The notes under the pieces are model-generated. The model was not told the DNA's origin, searched no databases, and saw nothing but the letters and a program-made list of their open reading frames with translations. DNA of 29,819 nucleotides from a virus: positions 1 through 29,819 of the IMG/VR virus record IMGVR_UViG_3300046516_001118, one strand, 5' to 3'. This document shows, piece after piece, positions 1-5,300 of the stretch. The position numbers and the translations under genes are program-made. Position 1 is the first letter of the stretch. The number at the start of each line of letters is the position of its first letter.

Positions 1-161
1 GCTTGTGGTGGTGGTGGTGCCTTGTAAGGGGCTTGCGGGCTTGGAATGACACCCCTGGGTACCTCCGGTGGTGGTGGGCCGTCGGACCCATCGGCCAGGG
101 CTGGCCGTGGGGTGATCGCGAGCGCCAGGGCCAGGCCGGCGAGAGTTCGTTGCAGACTCAT
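1..161 (-). CDS. Secreted Pro-rich protein, 5' part only (runs off left edge)
   Basis: An ATG at 161-159 is preceded at 7 nt by GGAG and opens a frame that stays open to the left edge, giving 53 visible codons. The N-terminus (MSLQRTLAGLALALA...) is a textbook signal peptide: Arg, about 12 hydrophobic residues, then an Ala-Leu-Ala cleavage site followed by Asp-Gly. The mature part begins with a Pro-rich stretch (GPPPPEVPRG) and reaches KAPPPPQ at the edge. The product is therefore exported, but its function cannot be told from what is visible. If the window is a circular genome, the frame continues from 29819 downward for about 21 codons and stops in an ATGA overlap with the small terminase start. 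That join is an inference. Confidence 0.6.
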   Translation of the reverse strand, partial: MSLQRTLAGLALALAITPRPALADGSDGPPPPEVPRGVIPSPQAPYKAPPPPQ

Positions 162-352
162 GCTCTTTCTCCGCGCGTGAATGCTGCGGGTCCGACCGCT
201 GAACTTTTGTGGTCCTTCCTTCAGTCTATCGGATGCGAGGATGCAAAACTTCACTCATCCGTCAAACTCTGCGCCGCCGGCCATGTCAAACAGGGATAGC
301 ACGGTGATATACGGACGTGTTTCTGACGACTACAGAATTCTATTCTACCGTC
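162..352. other. Non-coding stretch between divergent genes
   Basis: Relatively AT-rich compared with the rest. It separates the leftward secreted-protein gene (start 161) from the rightward early promoter. It holds the operator-like AGAATTCTATTCTACC (333-348). I see no RNA gene; a leftward promoter is expected but not identified. Confidence 0.5.
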
Positions 353-380
353 TTGACATCTCACTTGCATACGCTATACT
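353..380 (+). promoter_or_regulatory. Sigma70-type early promoter
   Basis: TTGACA (353-358) and TATACT (375-380) are separated by 16 bp, about 45 bp upstream of the first gene of the rightward early operon. It lies in an AT-richer patch within otherwise GC-rich DNA. Just upstream, at 333-347, is an AGAATTCTATTCTACC stretch resembling the AGAACCTTCTACC sites beside the repressor promoters at 4699-4734, so this promoter may be under the same repressor (inference). Confidence 0.75.
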
Positions 381-426
381 TGACTTGTGGGCGGTGAGTG
401 GATGCAACCAAGAGAGGGGCGGAACG

Positions 427-687
427 ATGAGGGGCAAGACCTGGTACGCGGGTTATACGATCGGGTGGGACTGGGCGAAATCCTACGCGACCGGCACCAA
501 AGCGACCCGGGCCTCGATTCGCCGCAAGCTGGTGCGGATGGCGCCGTCTGACAATCGCCTGGTGCAAGGGATCTGGCAAGGTTGGTATGACCTGGTCGAC
601 CAGCTCGCTCCGGCCATCCTCGAGGGCAAGGCGCCGAGGACCGTCAATCCCCACAAGTTTTCCAAGGTCCTCGAGAGGGTGTCATGA
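427..687 (+). CDS. Small basic protein, first gene of the rightward early operon
   Basis: 86 residues. I chose the ATG at 427 because it follows a purine-rich GAGGGGCGGA site and lies downstream of the strong promoter at 353-380; an in-frame ATG at 181 lies upstream of the promoter and is rejected. The protein is basic and aromatic (WYAGYTIGWDWAKSYATGTK, then RRKLVRMAPSDN), with no recognised family. It has no signal peptide or membrane segment. Its stop is followed one base later by the next start (TGAGATG), so the two are translationally coupled. Position suggests an early accessory function, but none is assigned. Confidence 0.65.
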   Translation: MRGKTWYAGYTIGWDWAKSYATGTKATRASIRRKLVRMAPSDNRLVQGIWQGWYDLVDQLAPAILEGKAPRTVNPHKFSKVLERVS

Positions 688-688
688 G

Positions 689-964
689 ATGAGTAAGAAG
701 GCGATCGGAGGCCCGGAGCTTGAGCAACTGCTTGGGCTGAACAGTTTTCCGCCCGAAACCGTGGGCTATTACCAGGAGCTTTACCTACTCTGCGCCCTGT
801 ATCGACTGTGCGAGGAGAACGGATACGGTCGCCTCTATCAGCTAATGGAACAGATCAACGAAATCTGGCGCGACCCGACCCGGGCCGAATATTGGCGGAA
901 CTGGTATAGGGACCGAAACGATGCCCTGGCAAAGACGCAGGAGGAACTAGGGGAGAAAACATGA
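689..964 (+). CDS. Small acidic, Tyr/Trp-rich hypothetical protein
   Basis: 91 residues from the ATG at 689, one base after the stop of the preceding gene. The middle is helical and rich in aromatic and Leu residues (YYQELYLLCALYRLCEENGY), followed by a charged helix ending in TQEELGEKT. It may be a small helical interaction protein; I do not recognise the family. The next gene begins inside its last codons (ATGA overlap at 961-964), which supports both being translated in one operon. Confidence 0.65.
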   Translation: MSKKAIGGPELEQLLGLNSFPPETVGYYQELYLLCALYRLCEENGYGRLYQLMEQINEIWRDPTRAEYWRNWYRDRNDALAKTQEELGEKT

Positions 965-1191
965 GTGAGAACATCGTTCAGGATGACGTCGATCGACTGA
1001 TTCACGCCGGCTATACACCCCGCGACTATGCGGGGTGGCCGCATTGGGTGCGCGGCCATACTGGGGAGGTCGCGACCGTCGAGGAGCTGGCCGAGGTGCT
1101 GTTGCGTGGGCAGAGTACACTTGCGTGGGCGCCGGCCAGGCTGGACGCCGCGGCGCGGTTGGCGCTGGGGAGGGGTGACCGTGGGGACTGA
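961..1191 (+). CDS. Small hypothetical protein
   Basis: 76 residues. The start overlaps the previous stop as ATGA and is preceded by GGGGAG at 5 nt, a strong site. The sequence has an N-terminal acidic helix (NIVQDDVDRLIHAGYTP), a WPHWVRGHTGE stretch, and an Ala/Leu-rich C-terminal helix. No family is recognised. Its last codons overlap the start of the Gp37/Gp68-type gene, so expression is likely coupled. Confidence 0.65.
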   Translation: MSENIVQDDVDRLIHAGYTPRDYAGWPHWVRGHTGEVATVEELAEVLLRGQSTLAWAPARLDAAARLALGRGDRGD

Positions 1192-2161
1192 TTCGAAGAT
1201 TGAGTGGACCCACCACACATGGAATCCGTGGCGCGGCTGTGAGCATGTCATCATGGGGGAGGATGGCGCGGAGCTGCCTTACCTCGACTCGGAGCGCTTG
1301 CCCTCCGGGTGCGATCACTGCTATGCGGAGGCGCTGTCACTGCGGAATCCGGCGGTCCTCGGAACGTGGGGGCCGCGGGGGCGGCGAGCGGTCGCCGCCG
1401 AGGCGTATTGGAACTTGCCGATCAAATGGGATCGCGAGGCAAAGGCGGCGGGTGAGCGCAGGCGGGTGTTCGCCCTGTCACTGGGCGATTGGCTCGAGGA
1501 TCGGCCGGAGCTCGAGGAGCCGCGGGCGAGGATGGCGGCGGTGATTCAGGCGACGCCGAACCTGGATTACCTCTTGCTGACCAAACGGCCGGAGAATGCC
1601 CAGGAGCTCGCTAGCGAAGCGTTCGGGTGGGATGTGAGGAAACATGGGATGCCGCCTAATGTGTGGCCTGGGGCGAGCGTGGAGCATCAGGCGGCGGCCG
1701 AACTGCGCATTCCGCGCTTGCTTAAGATTCCCAGCGCGGTTCACTTCCTTAGCGTCGAGCCGTTGCTCGGGCCGGTCGACCTTTTGCGATGGGTTCACCC
1801 GTGGGGGTCGGCGATTAAGTGGGTGATCGTCGGCGGGGAAAGCGGGCCCCATGCGAGGCCGATGCATCCGAACTGGGCGCGCTCGATTCGGGAGCAATGC
1901 CGGGATGCTGGGGTCGCTTTCTTTTTCAAGCAATGGGGAGAGTGGGCGCCAACCGCGGATGTTGGCTTCGGTGATTCACCCCGAGTCGAGACGCACGTTT
2001 TCGGGGTCGAACAGAACATCGAGACTTTTGGTGGTGCGGTGCCGCTAGGTATCGAGATGCGCCGTGTCGGCAAGAAAGCCGCTGGCCGCGAGCTGGACGG
2101 CCGAGAATGGAACGAGGTTCCGCGCGTCGAGCCGCCGGCAATCGTTAAGGGATCCCAATGA
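1181..2161 (+). CDS. Phage Gp37/Gp68 family (DUF5131) protein
   Basis: 326 residues from a GTG at 1181 (GAGG 7 nt upstream; GTG at 1175 is an alternative). Family landmarks run in order: KIEWTHHTWNPWRGC at the N-terminus, SGCDHCYAEAL, a FALSLGDWLEDR block, LLLTKRPEN, NVWPGASVE, FLSVEPLLGPVDL, VIVGGESGPHARPMHP and FFFKQWGEW near the end. These are the conserved blocks of the phage Gp37/Gp68 family, whose Cys cluster recalls radical-SAM proteins; the biochemical role is not established. In relatives the first Cys and the CxxC pair are only a few residues apart; here about 20 residues lie between them. The gene sits in the early operon and overlaps the next start (ATGA). Confidence 0.88.
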   Translation: MGTDSKIEWTHHTWNPWRGCEHVIMGEDGAELPYLDSERLPSGCDHCYAEALSLRNPAVLGTWGPRGRRAVAAEAYWNLPIKWDREAKAAGERRRVFALSLGDWLEDRPELEEPRARMAAVIQATPNLDYLLLTKRPENAQELASEAFGWDVRKHGMPPNVWPGASVEHQAAAELRIPRLLKIPSAVHFLSVEPLLGPVDLLRWVHPWGSAIKWVIVGGESGPHARPMHPNWARSIREQCRDAGVAFFFKQWGEWAPTADVGFGDSPRVETHVFGVEQNIETFGGAVPLGIEMRRVGKKAAGRELDGREWNEVPRVEPPAIVKGSQ

Positions 2162-2604
2162 AAGCGCTCACTGTCTATCAACCCTGGGCCTCCCTCGAAT
2201 GCCTGGGCTTGAAGGGAACCGAAACCCGGAGCTGGTCGACCTCCTACCGAGGGCCCCTGGCCATCCACGCGGGAGTGAAGTGGAACGACTATCTCCGGGA
2301 GCGTCAACGAGAGCTCCATTCGTACCTGGTGCGCCATGGTGCCCTCGGCTTGCCGGGCGACTTGCCGCGGGGGGTTATCCTCGCCGTCGGCAGTCTGGTC
2401 GACTGTTTGCAGGTGACCGAGGGGAATCAGACGATGTTCAGCGCGTTCGACCGGATCGCCGGCGACCTTTCCCTCGGTCGCTGGGCGTGGGTCCTCGAGG
2501 ATGTGCGGCCCTTGCGGCATCCGGTGCCGTGCCGGGGGATGCAAGGGATCTGGACGGTGCCGGGCCGGGCCGAGGCCCTCATCCTGAACAGGAGCGATCG
2601 TTGA
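2158..2604 (+). CDS. ASCH-domain (PUA-like) protein
   Basis: 148 residues. The start MKALTVYQPWASLECLGLKG followed by ETRSWSTSYRGPLAIHAG is the characteristic opening of ASCH-domain proteins: a WAS motif, then ETR-W-T-YRG-l-IHA. The C-terminal half keeps the usual pattern (GVILAVGSLVDC; LGRWAWVLEDVRPL; CRGMQGIWTVP). ASCH domains are PUA-like RNA-binding folds, and some members deacetylate modified nucleosides. The gene overlaps the upstream stop by ATGA and is commonly next to Gp37/Gp68 genes in phages. The exact substrate is unknown. Confidence 0.88.
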   Translation: MKALTVYQPWASLECLGLKGTETRSWSTSYRGPLAIHAGVKWNDYLRERQRELHSYLVRHGALGLPGDLPRGVILAVGSLVDCLQVTEGNQTMFSAFDRIAGDLSLGRWAWVLEDVRPLRHPVPCRGMQGIWTVPGRAEALILNRSDR

Positions 2605-3086
2605 CCCACCATGAGGCCCTCGAGCGGTCGCGCCGGGCGCGCGATTCGCGGTGGCATTGCGGCGGCGACCTGGTCGACCTCGGCCCTGACCAATGCCTGG
2701 ACCTTTGCGCCGTCTGGGCCTGCTCGGTCTGCCAAGAGTATGTCTCAATTGACCCGACTGGGGTGATCCGCGACACGGGGCCGATCGCGGTGCTCGATGC
2801 TCCACAACGCGCGGCGCTCGAGGCCCATCGGGGGAGCATTGAACCAGGAGCAACCAGGGTGACGCAACCAGCAACACGAATCCAGTGCCGGCGGTCGCCG
2901 AGCGGTTGGCACGAGCTCGCGGCCGAGGTGACCGTCGGCGCGCGGGATGACCGGCGGTTTCCCTCCGGCACCGAAATGTACCTCCGGTGCCGGCATTGCC
3001 AGGCATCGGGCCGCGCCATCCTCGAGGACAATCAAATTCAATGGGGTGAGGGCGAGAGGCCGCCGGTGGGGGGATCAGGCCGATGA
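2601..3086 (+). CDS. Cys-rich putative zinc-binding protein (TTG start)
   Basis: 161 residues from a TTG at 2601 that overlaps the upstream TGA (TTGA). AGGAG lies 6 nt before it, which decides the start. Two Cys clusters are visible: CLDLCAVWACSVCQEY in the first half and LRCRHCQASGRAI in the second, each with a CxxC knuckle as in zinc ribbons. A second good ribosome site (AGGAG at 2846-2850) precedes an in-frame GTG at 2859, so a shorter 75-residue C-terminal product with the second CxxC could also be made. Function is unknown; it may bind nucleic acid. Confidence 0.6.
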   Translation: MTHHEALERSRRARDSRWHCGGDLVDLGPDQCLDLCAVWACSVCQEYVSIDPTGVIRDTGPIAVLDAPQRAALEAHRGSIEPGATRVTQPATRIQCRRSPSGWHELAAEVTVGARDDRRFPSGTEMYLRCRHCQASGRAILEDNQIQWGEGERPPVGGSGR

Positions 3087-3340
3087 GTCTCGAGGGGACG
3101 GCAACGAACTTGCGCCGGGTGCTGCGCTCGCTTCTGCGGGATCGCAAGCATAGTCCGATTCACGACTGGCTTGTCGTGTCGACGGTCGACGGCCACATCG
3201 CCGCCCGCGCGCCGGGCGGGGAATGTTTCCGGATCGCCATCGTTCCCATTCCGCCCGAATCGGCCGATGCGCAGGCGCTGGCGGAGGTCGCCGGGATGTT
3301 CGAGGATCTGTTGAGGCGACCGAGGAGGGCCCAACGATGA
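3083..3340 (+). CDS. Small hypothetical protein
   Basis: 85 residues, ATGA overlap with the preceding stop. An N-terminal basic helix (LRRVLRSLLRDRKHS) is followed by a beta-rich core (DWLVVSTVDGHIAAR, FRIAIVPIP) and a C-terminal helix. No family is recognised. It is embedded in a run of coupled early genes, which is the main support for it being real. Confidence 0.6.
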   Translation: MSLEGTATNLRRVLRSLLRDRKHSPIHDWLVVSTVDGHIAARAPGGECFRIAIVPIPPESADAQALAEVAGMFEDLLRRPRRAQR

Positions 3341-3648
3341 CAACCCGAGCGCGCCGCAAGCCGAGGGCCCAGGCCGAGGGGTCGCCGCCGTTGCCGCCGC
3401 GGCGCTTGCTGGTCGGCCGGATCGTGGTGGAGGAGGATCCGCGCTTCGACCCGGAGGACCTCGCCGGGGCCGTCCTCTTGCGCGGCCTGGACGGCCGGGC
3501 GGGGCGGTATGCCGTCTATGCCGCGCTGGCCGATAAGGTGATAACCATCATCTCGGACAATCGGCCGCCGCTCCGGGTGACGCTGGGATCGGTCGCCGAG
3601 GCGATGATGACGGCCAGGCCCAAACCTCGCCGCCGCGGCGGCGGGTGA
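3337..3648 (+). CDS. Small hypothetical protein, last gene of the rightward early operon
   Basis: 103 residues from the ATG at 3337, in ATGA overlap with the previous gene. It has a basic Arg/Lys N-terminal tail, a central GRIVVEEDPRF...LRGLDGR segment, a compact YAVYAALADKVITIIS stretch, and a basic C-terminus (RPKPRRRGGG). I do not recognise it. It converges with the leftward gene at 3676, and its stop falls in the loop of an 11-bp stem-loop at 3629-3661. Confidence 0.6.
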   Translation: MTTRARRKPRAQAEGSPPLPPRRLLVGRIVVEEDPRFDPEDLAGAVLLRGLDGRAGRYAVYAALADKVITIISDNRPPLRVTLGSVAEAMMTARPKPRRRGGG

Positions 3649-3661
3649 GCGCCGCGGCGGC
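3629..3661. terminator. Convergent-gene stem-loop (possible terminator)
   Basis: Perfect 11-bp inverted repeat GCCGCCGCGGC (3629-3639) / GCCGCGGCGGC (3651-3661) with an 11-nt loop, located where the rightward early operon and the leftward lysogeny operon converge. No T-run follows on either strand, so termination is inferred from position. Confidence 0.4.
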
Positions 3662-3675
3662 CTGGGCCTGCTCGG

Positions 3676-4089
3676 CTACTTGCCGGCCCTGAACATCGCG
3701 CGGTCGACCCACCCGCGGGCGCCCTTGTCCTCGCCGGCGAGGACCTGCACAACCAGGGGGCCGCCCGCGCTCTTCACGACGCGGACCCGGGTACCGACGG
3801 CATAGGCCCTCACGCGCTTCGCCGCGGCGAGGCGGTGCATGGCCGCGCCGCCTCCGCCTGGGCGGTCGGGGCGCTTGTCGTAGAGGGTCGCCGCGGCGGC
3901 CTGCATGGCGAGATAGTCGGGTTCCGACCTCGCCATCCACACCGTTTGCTCGCCCTCGAGCTCGAGCGTGCCGATGGCGCCGGCCTTGACCGGCGGGGGC
4001 GGGTCGCCGGCGATCGCCGGGGCCGCGGAGGTCGCCGCGGTGAACAGGAGGGCCGTTTTCACGACCAGGCTGAACAGTTGACGAATCAC
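3676..4089 (-). CDS. Secreted protein with C-terminal SH3-like domain
   Basis: 137 residues from a GTG at 4089 with GAGGA 7 nt upstream. The first 28 residues are a signal peptide (basic start, hydrophobic LVVKTALLFTAATSAA, then a PAIAG cleavage region). A Pro-rich linker follows (DPPPPVKAG). The C-terminal 45 residues (GTRVRVVKSAGGPLVVQVLA...GARGWVDR) look like a bacterial SH3-type fold, typical of cell-wall or surface proteins. It is the last gene of the operon that begins with the repressor genes, so it should be expressed in the lysogen. A lysogenic-conversion or exclusion role is possible but is inference. Confidence 0.7.
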   Translation of the reverse strand: MIRQLFSLVVKTALLFTAATSAAPAIAGDPPPPVKAGAIGTLELEGEQTVWMARSEPDYLAMQAAAATLYDKRPDRPGGGGAAMHRLAAAKRVRAYAVGTRVRVVKSAGGPLVVQVLAGEDKGARGWVDRAMFRAGK

Positions 4090-4113
4090 TGGAGGGTCCT
4101 CGAGGTTGGGCGC

Positions 4114-4359
4114 TTACTGCGGGTCGAGATCATTCAGGCGGCGGGGCGGGTTGAGGCCGTAAAGGATGCGGAGGACGGTGGTCAAACTCGGTTCGTTCCG
4201 ACCGGCGAGGATTTGCCAGAGTTGTGACCGGGACATCGGCGGGTCGAGGCCGGCGGCGATCGTCGCGGTGTTGCGGCCATCGGCCTCGACCAGCTCGCGG
4301 AGCTGGTCGAGGACATCGGCGGCCGAGGGGGCGGGTGCGGGCGATGGGCGGCGGGGCAT
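4114..4359 (-). CDS. XRE-family HTH repressor
   Basis: 81 residues from the ATG at 4359, with AGGAG 7 nt upstream. After a Pro-rich basic N-terminus there is a helix-turn-helix of the Cro/CI type: TATIAAGLDPPMSRSQLWQI, then GRNEPSLTTVLRILYGL. It is a single DNA-binding domain without a cleavage or dimerisation domain, so inactivation would not follow the classical LexA-like route. Its position beside divergent promoters carrying repeated palindromic sites makes it the prime candidate for the lysogeny repressor. It is probably cotranscribed with the gene at 4371-4634. Confidence 0.85.
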   Translation of the reverse strand: MPRRPSPAPAPSAADVLDQLRELVEADGRNTATIAAGLDPPMSRSQLWQILAGRNEPSLTTVLRILYGLNPPRRLNDLDPQ

Positions 4360-4370
4360 CGGGAGACTCC

Positions 4371-4634
4371 TCAGATTTCTTGGACTTGTTCGCGATGGTG
4401 CTGGACTCCAGCGCTCCAACCGGCGAACACTTCCTCGAGGACGTGTATTGCGATGTGGTGTCCGTTGCCGCCGTCCTCGGTGAACCGCTCGAGGGTGCGG
4501 TTAACGAGGTCCTCGACGTCTACCGAATTCTCGAAGTCCGCCCAATCTATCCTCATGATTGCGTTAGAGAATTTCGCTCCAACGATGACTTTCTCTCGGC
4601 GACTGTCCAGGCTCTCCGGTCGCTTGCTTGGCAT
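4371..4634 (-). CDS. Small hypothetical protein, first gene of the repressor operon
   Basis: 87 residues from the ATG at 4634 (GAGGT 8 nt upstream). A GTG at 4664 would add 10 residues but lacks a ribosome site. The protein is acidic-helical, with VIVGAKFSNAIMRIDWADF followed by EDLVNRTLERFTEDG and EEVFAGWSAGVQHHREQV. It ends 11 nt before the XRE repressor. Many repressor operons pair an XRE protein with a small partner, such as an antirepressor-like or toxin-like protein, but I see no diagnostic motif. Confidence 0.6.
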   Translation of the reverse strand: MPSKRPESLDSRREKVIVGAKFSNAIMRIDWADFENSVDVEDLVNRTLERFTEDGGNGHHIAIHVLEEVFAGWSAGVQHHREQVQEI

Positions 4635-4694
4635 GGTCTTACCTCGGGTGCTGGTCTCACTCACTCACAAGCCCCCTTGGCCTGCTCTCTCTTA

Positions 4695-4722
4695 AGTATA
4701 GAACCTTCTAACGCCACGTCAA
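4695..4722 (-). promoter_or_regulatory. Leftward repressor-operon promoter
   Basis: On the minus strand TTGACG (4722-4717) and TATACT (4700-4695) are 16 bp apart, about 60 bp upstream of the first lysogeny gene. One operator-like palindrome (4699-4710) overlaps the -10 element and the adjoining spacer and another (4722-4732) abuts the -35, so autorepression is likely. Confidence 0.7.
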
Positions 4723-4732
4723 GAACCTTCTA
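4699..4732. promoter_or_regulatory. Two phased repressor operators
   Basis: AGAACCTTCTA occurs exactly at 4700-4710 and again at 4722-4732, 22 bp apart (two helical turns). The first copy extends to the palindrome TAGAA-CC-TTCTA. They lie within the leftward promoter and 10 bp before the TTGACA of the rightward one, the layout of a repressor switch. Confidence 0.65.
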
Positions 4733-4741
4733 CCCGATTCC

Positions 4742-4770
4742 TTGACATTCTGGCCGATTGCCGCTAAGGT
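4742..4770 (+). promoter_or_regulatory. Rightward replication promoter
   Basis: TTGACA (4742-4747), 17-bp spacer, TAAGGT (4765-4770). The -35 is perfect and the -10 is weak. It is divergent from the repressor promoter and reads toward the terminator at 4837-4879 and the replication gene at 5290. Confidence 0.55.
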
Positions 4771-4836
4771 CGGCCCATCGACTGGCTCGTACCCGGTCCA
4801 CGACATTCGAGGGCCCTCGGCCCTTGAACCGGCAAG

Positions 4837-4879
4837 CCCCCTAGCCGGAGTACGAGACCGGCTAGGGGGTTTTGCTTTT
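4837..4879 (+). terminator. Intrinsic terminator in the replication leader
   Basis: Perfect 12-bp stem CCCCCTAGCCGG / CCGGCTAGGGGG (4837-4848, 4858-4869), 9-nt loop, then TTTTGCTTTT. It lies about 65-100 nt after the predicted start from the 4742 promoter and before any gene. It therefore either releases a leader RNA of about 100 nt or attenuates the replication genes. Confidence 0.85.
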
Positions 4880-5006
4880 CCCGGAGATCAGGGACGGCTA
4901 GACTATCCTGGTAATTCAGGTCAGGGGTGCCGTCGCCGTTCGACCGCGTGAGGTTACCCCAGTCTTCCGGGCTTCTCGCGGCGGGTATTCAGGAAGACTC
5001 TAACTA

Positions 5007-5051
5007 CCGGCGGCGTAGGGTGTTTCTTGCCAGAGCCCCCTGCGCTTCCGG
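5007..5051 (+). other. Structured hairpin with conserved loop, copy 1
   Basis: A stem (CCGG at 5007-5010 pairing with CCGG at 5048-5051; GCGTAGGG with CCCTGCGC) closes the loop TGTTTCTTGCCAGAGCC (5021-5037). A second hairpin at 7665-7711 has the same loop plus one T but entirely different stem bases. Here it lies in the leader just before the ribosome site of the gene at 5070. The remaining stretch 4880-5006 shows no further recognisable element. Confidence 0.55.
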
Positions 5052-5069
5052 CCGACGGGAAGGATACCT

Positions 5070-5300
5070 ATGTTCCCATCCTGCAAGGGTGGAGCGCTCC
5101 AGCGCGCATGCGCCCGACCGCCTCGGCGGAGGCGCTATCCCGATCTTTCGCCGGGCCGCTGGGCCGGCGTTCAAGACAATCGCGACCAGGCCGCCGAGAG
5201 CTGGCCTCCCTGGACGGATGCGCCGGTCGAGTTCCTCGACTATGACGCTTTCGACGACCAGGGCCGGTTGATCTCGAGAGGGGGATGCGATGACGCATGA
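5070..5300 (+). CDS. Small hypothetical leader protein before the replication gene
   Basis: 76 residues from an ATG at 5070 preceded by AAGGA at 6 nt. The first half is Arg/Pro-rich and could be non-coding in origin. The second half (DNRDQAAESWPPWTDAPVEF, then LDYDAFDDQGRL) is acidic and protein-like. Its stop overlaps the first 11 nt of the replication gene, which suggests translational coupling. No family is recognised. Confidence 0.45.
   Translation: MFPSCKGGALQRACARPPRRRRYPDLSPGRWAGVQDNRDQAAESWPPWTDAPVEFLDYDAFDDQGRLISRGGCDDA

Noticed and set aside
1795-3147. 450-codon leftward frame opposite the early operon
   Set aside because: Arg/Pro-rich composition, no family features, and antisense to recognisable Gp37/Gp68 and ASCH proteins; typical of very high GC.
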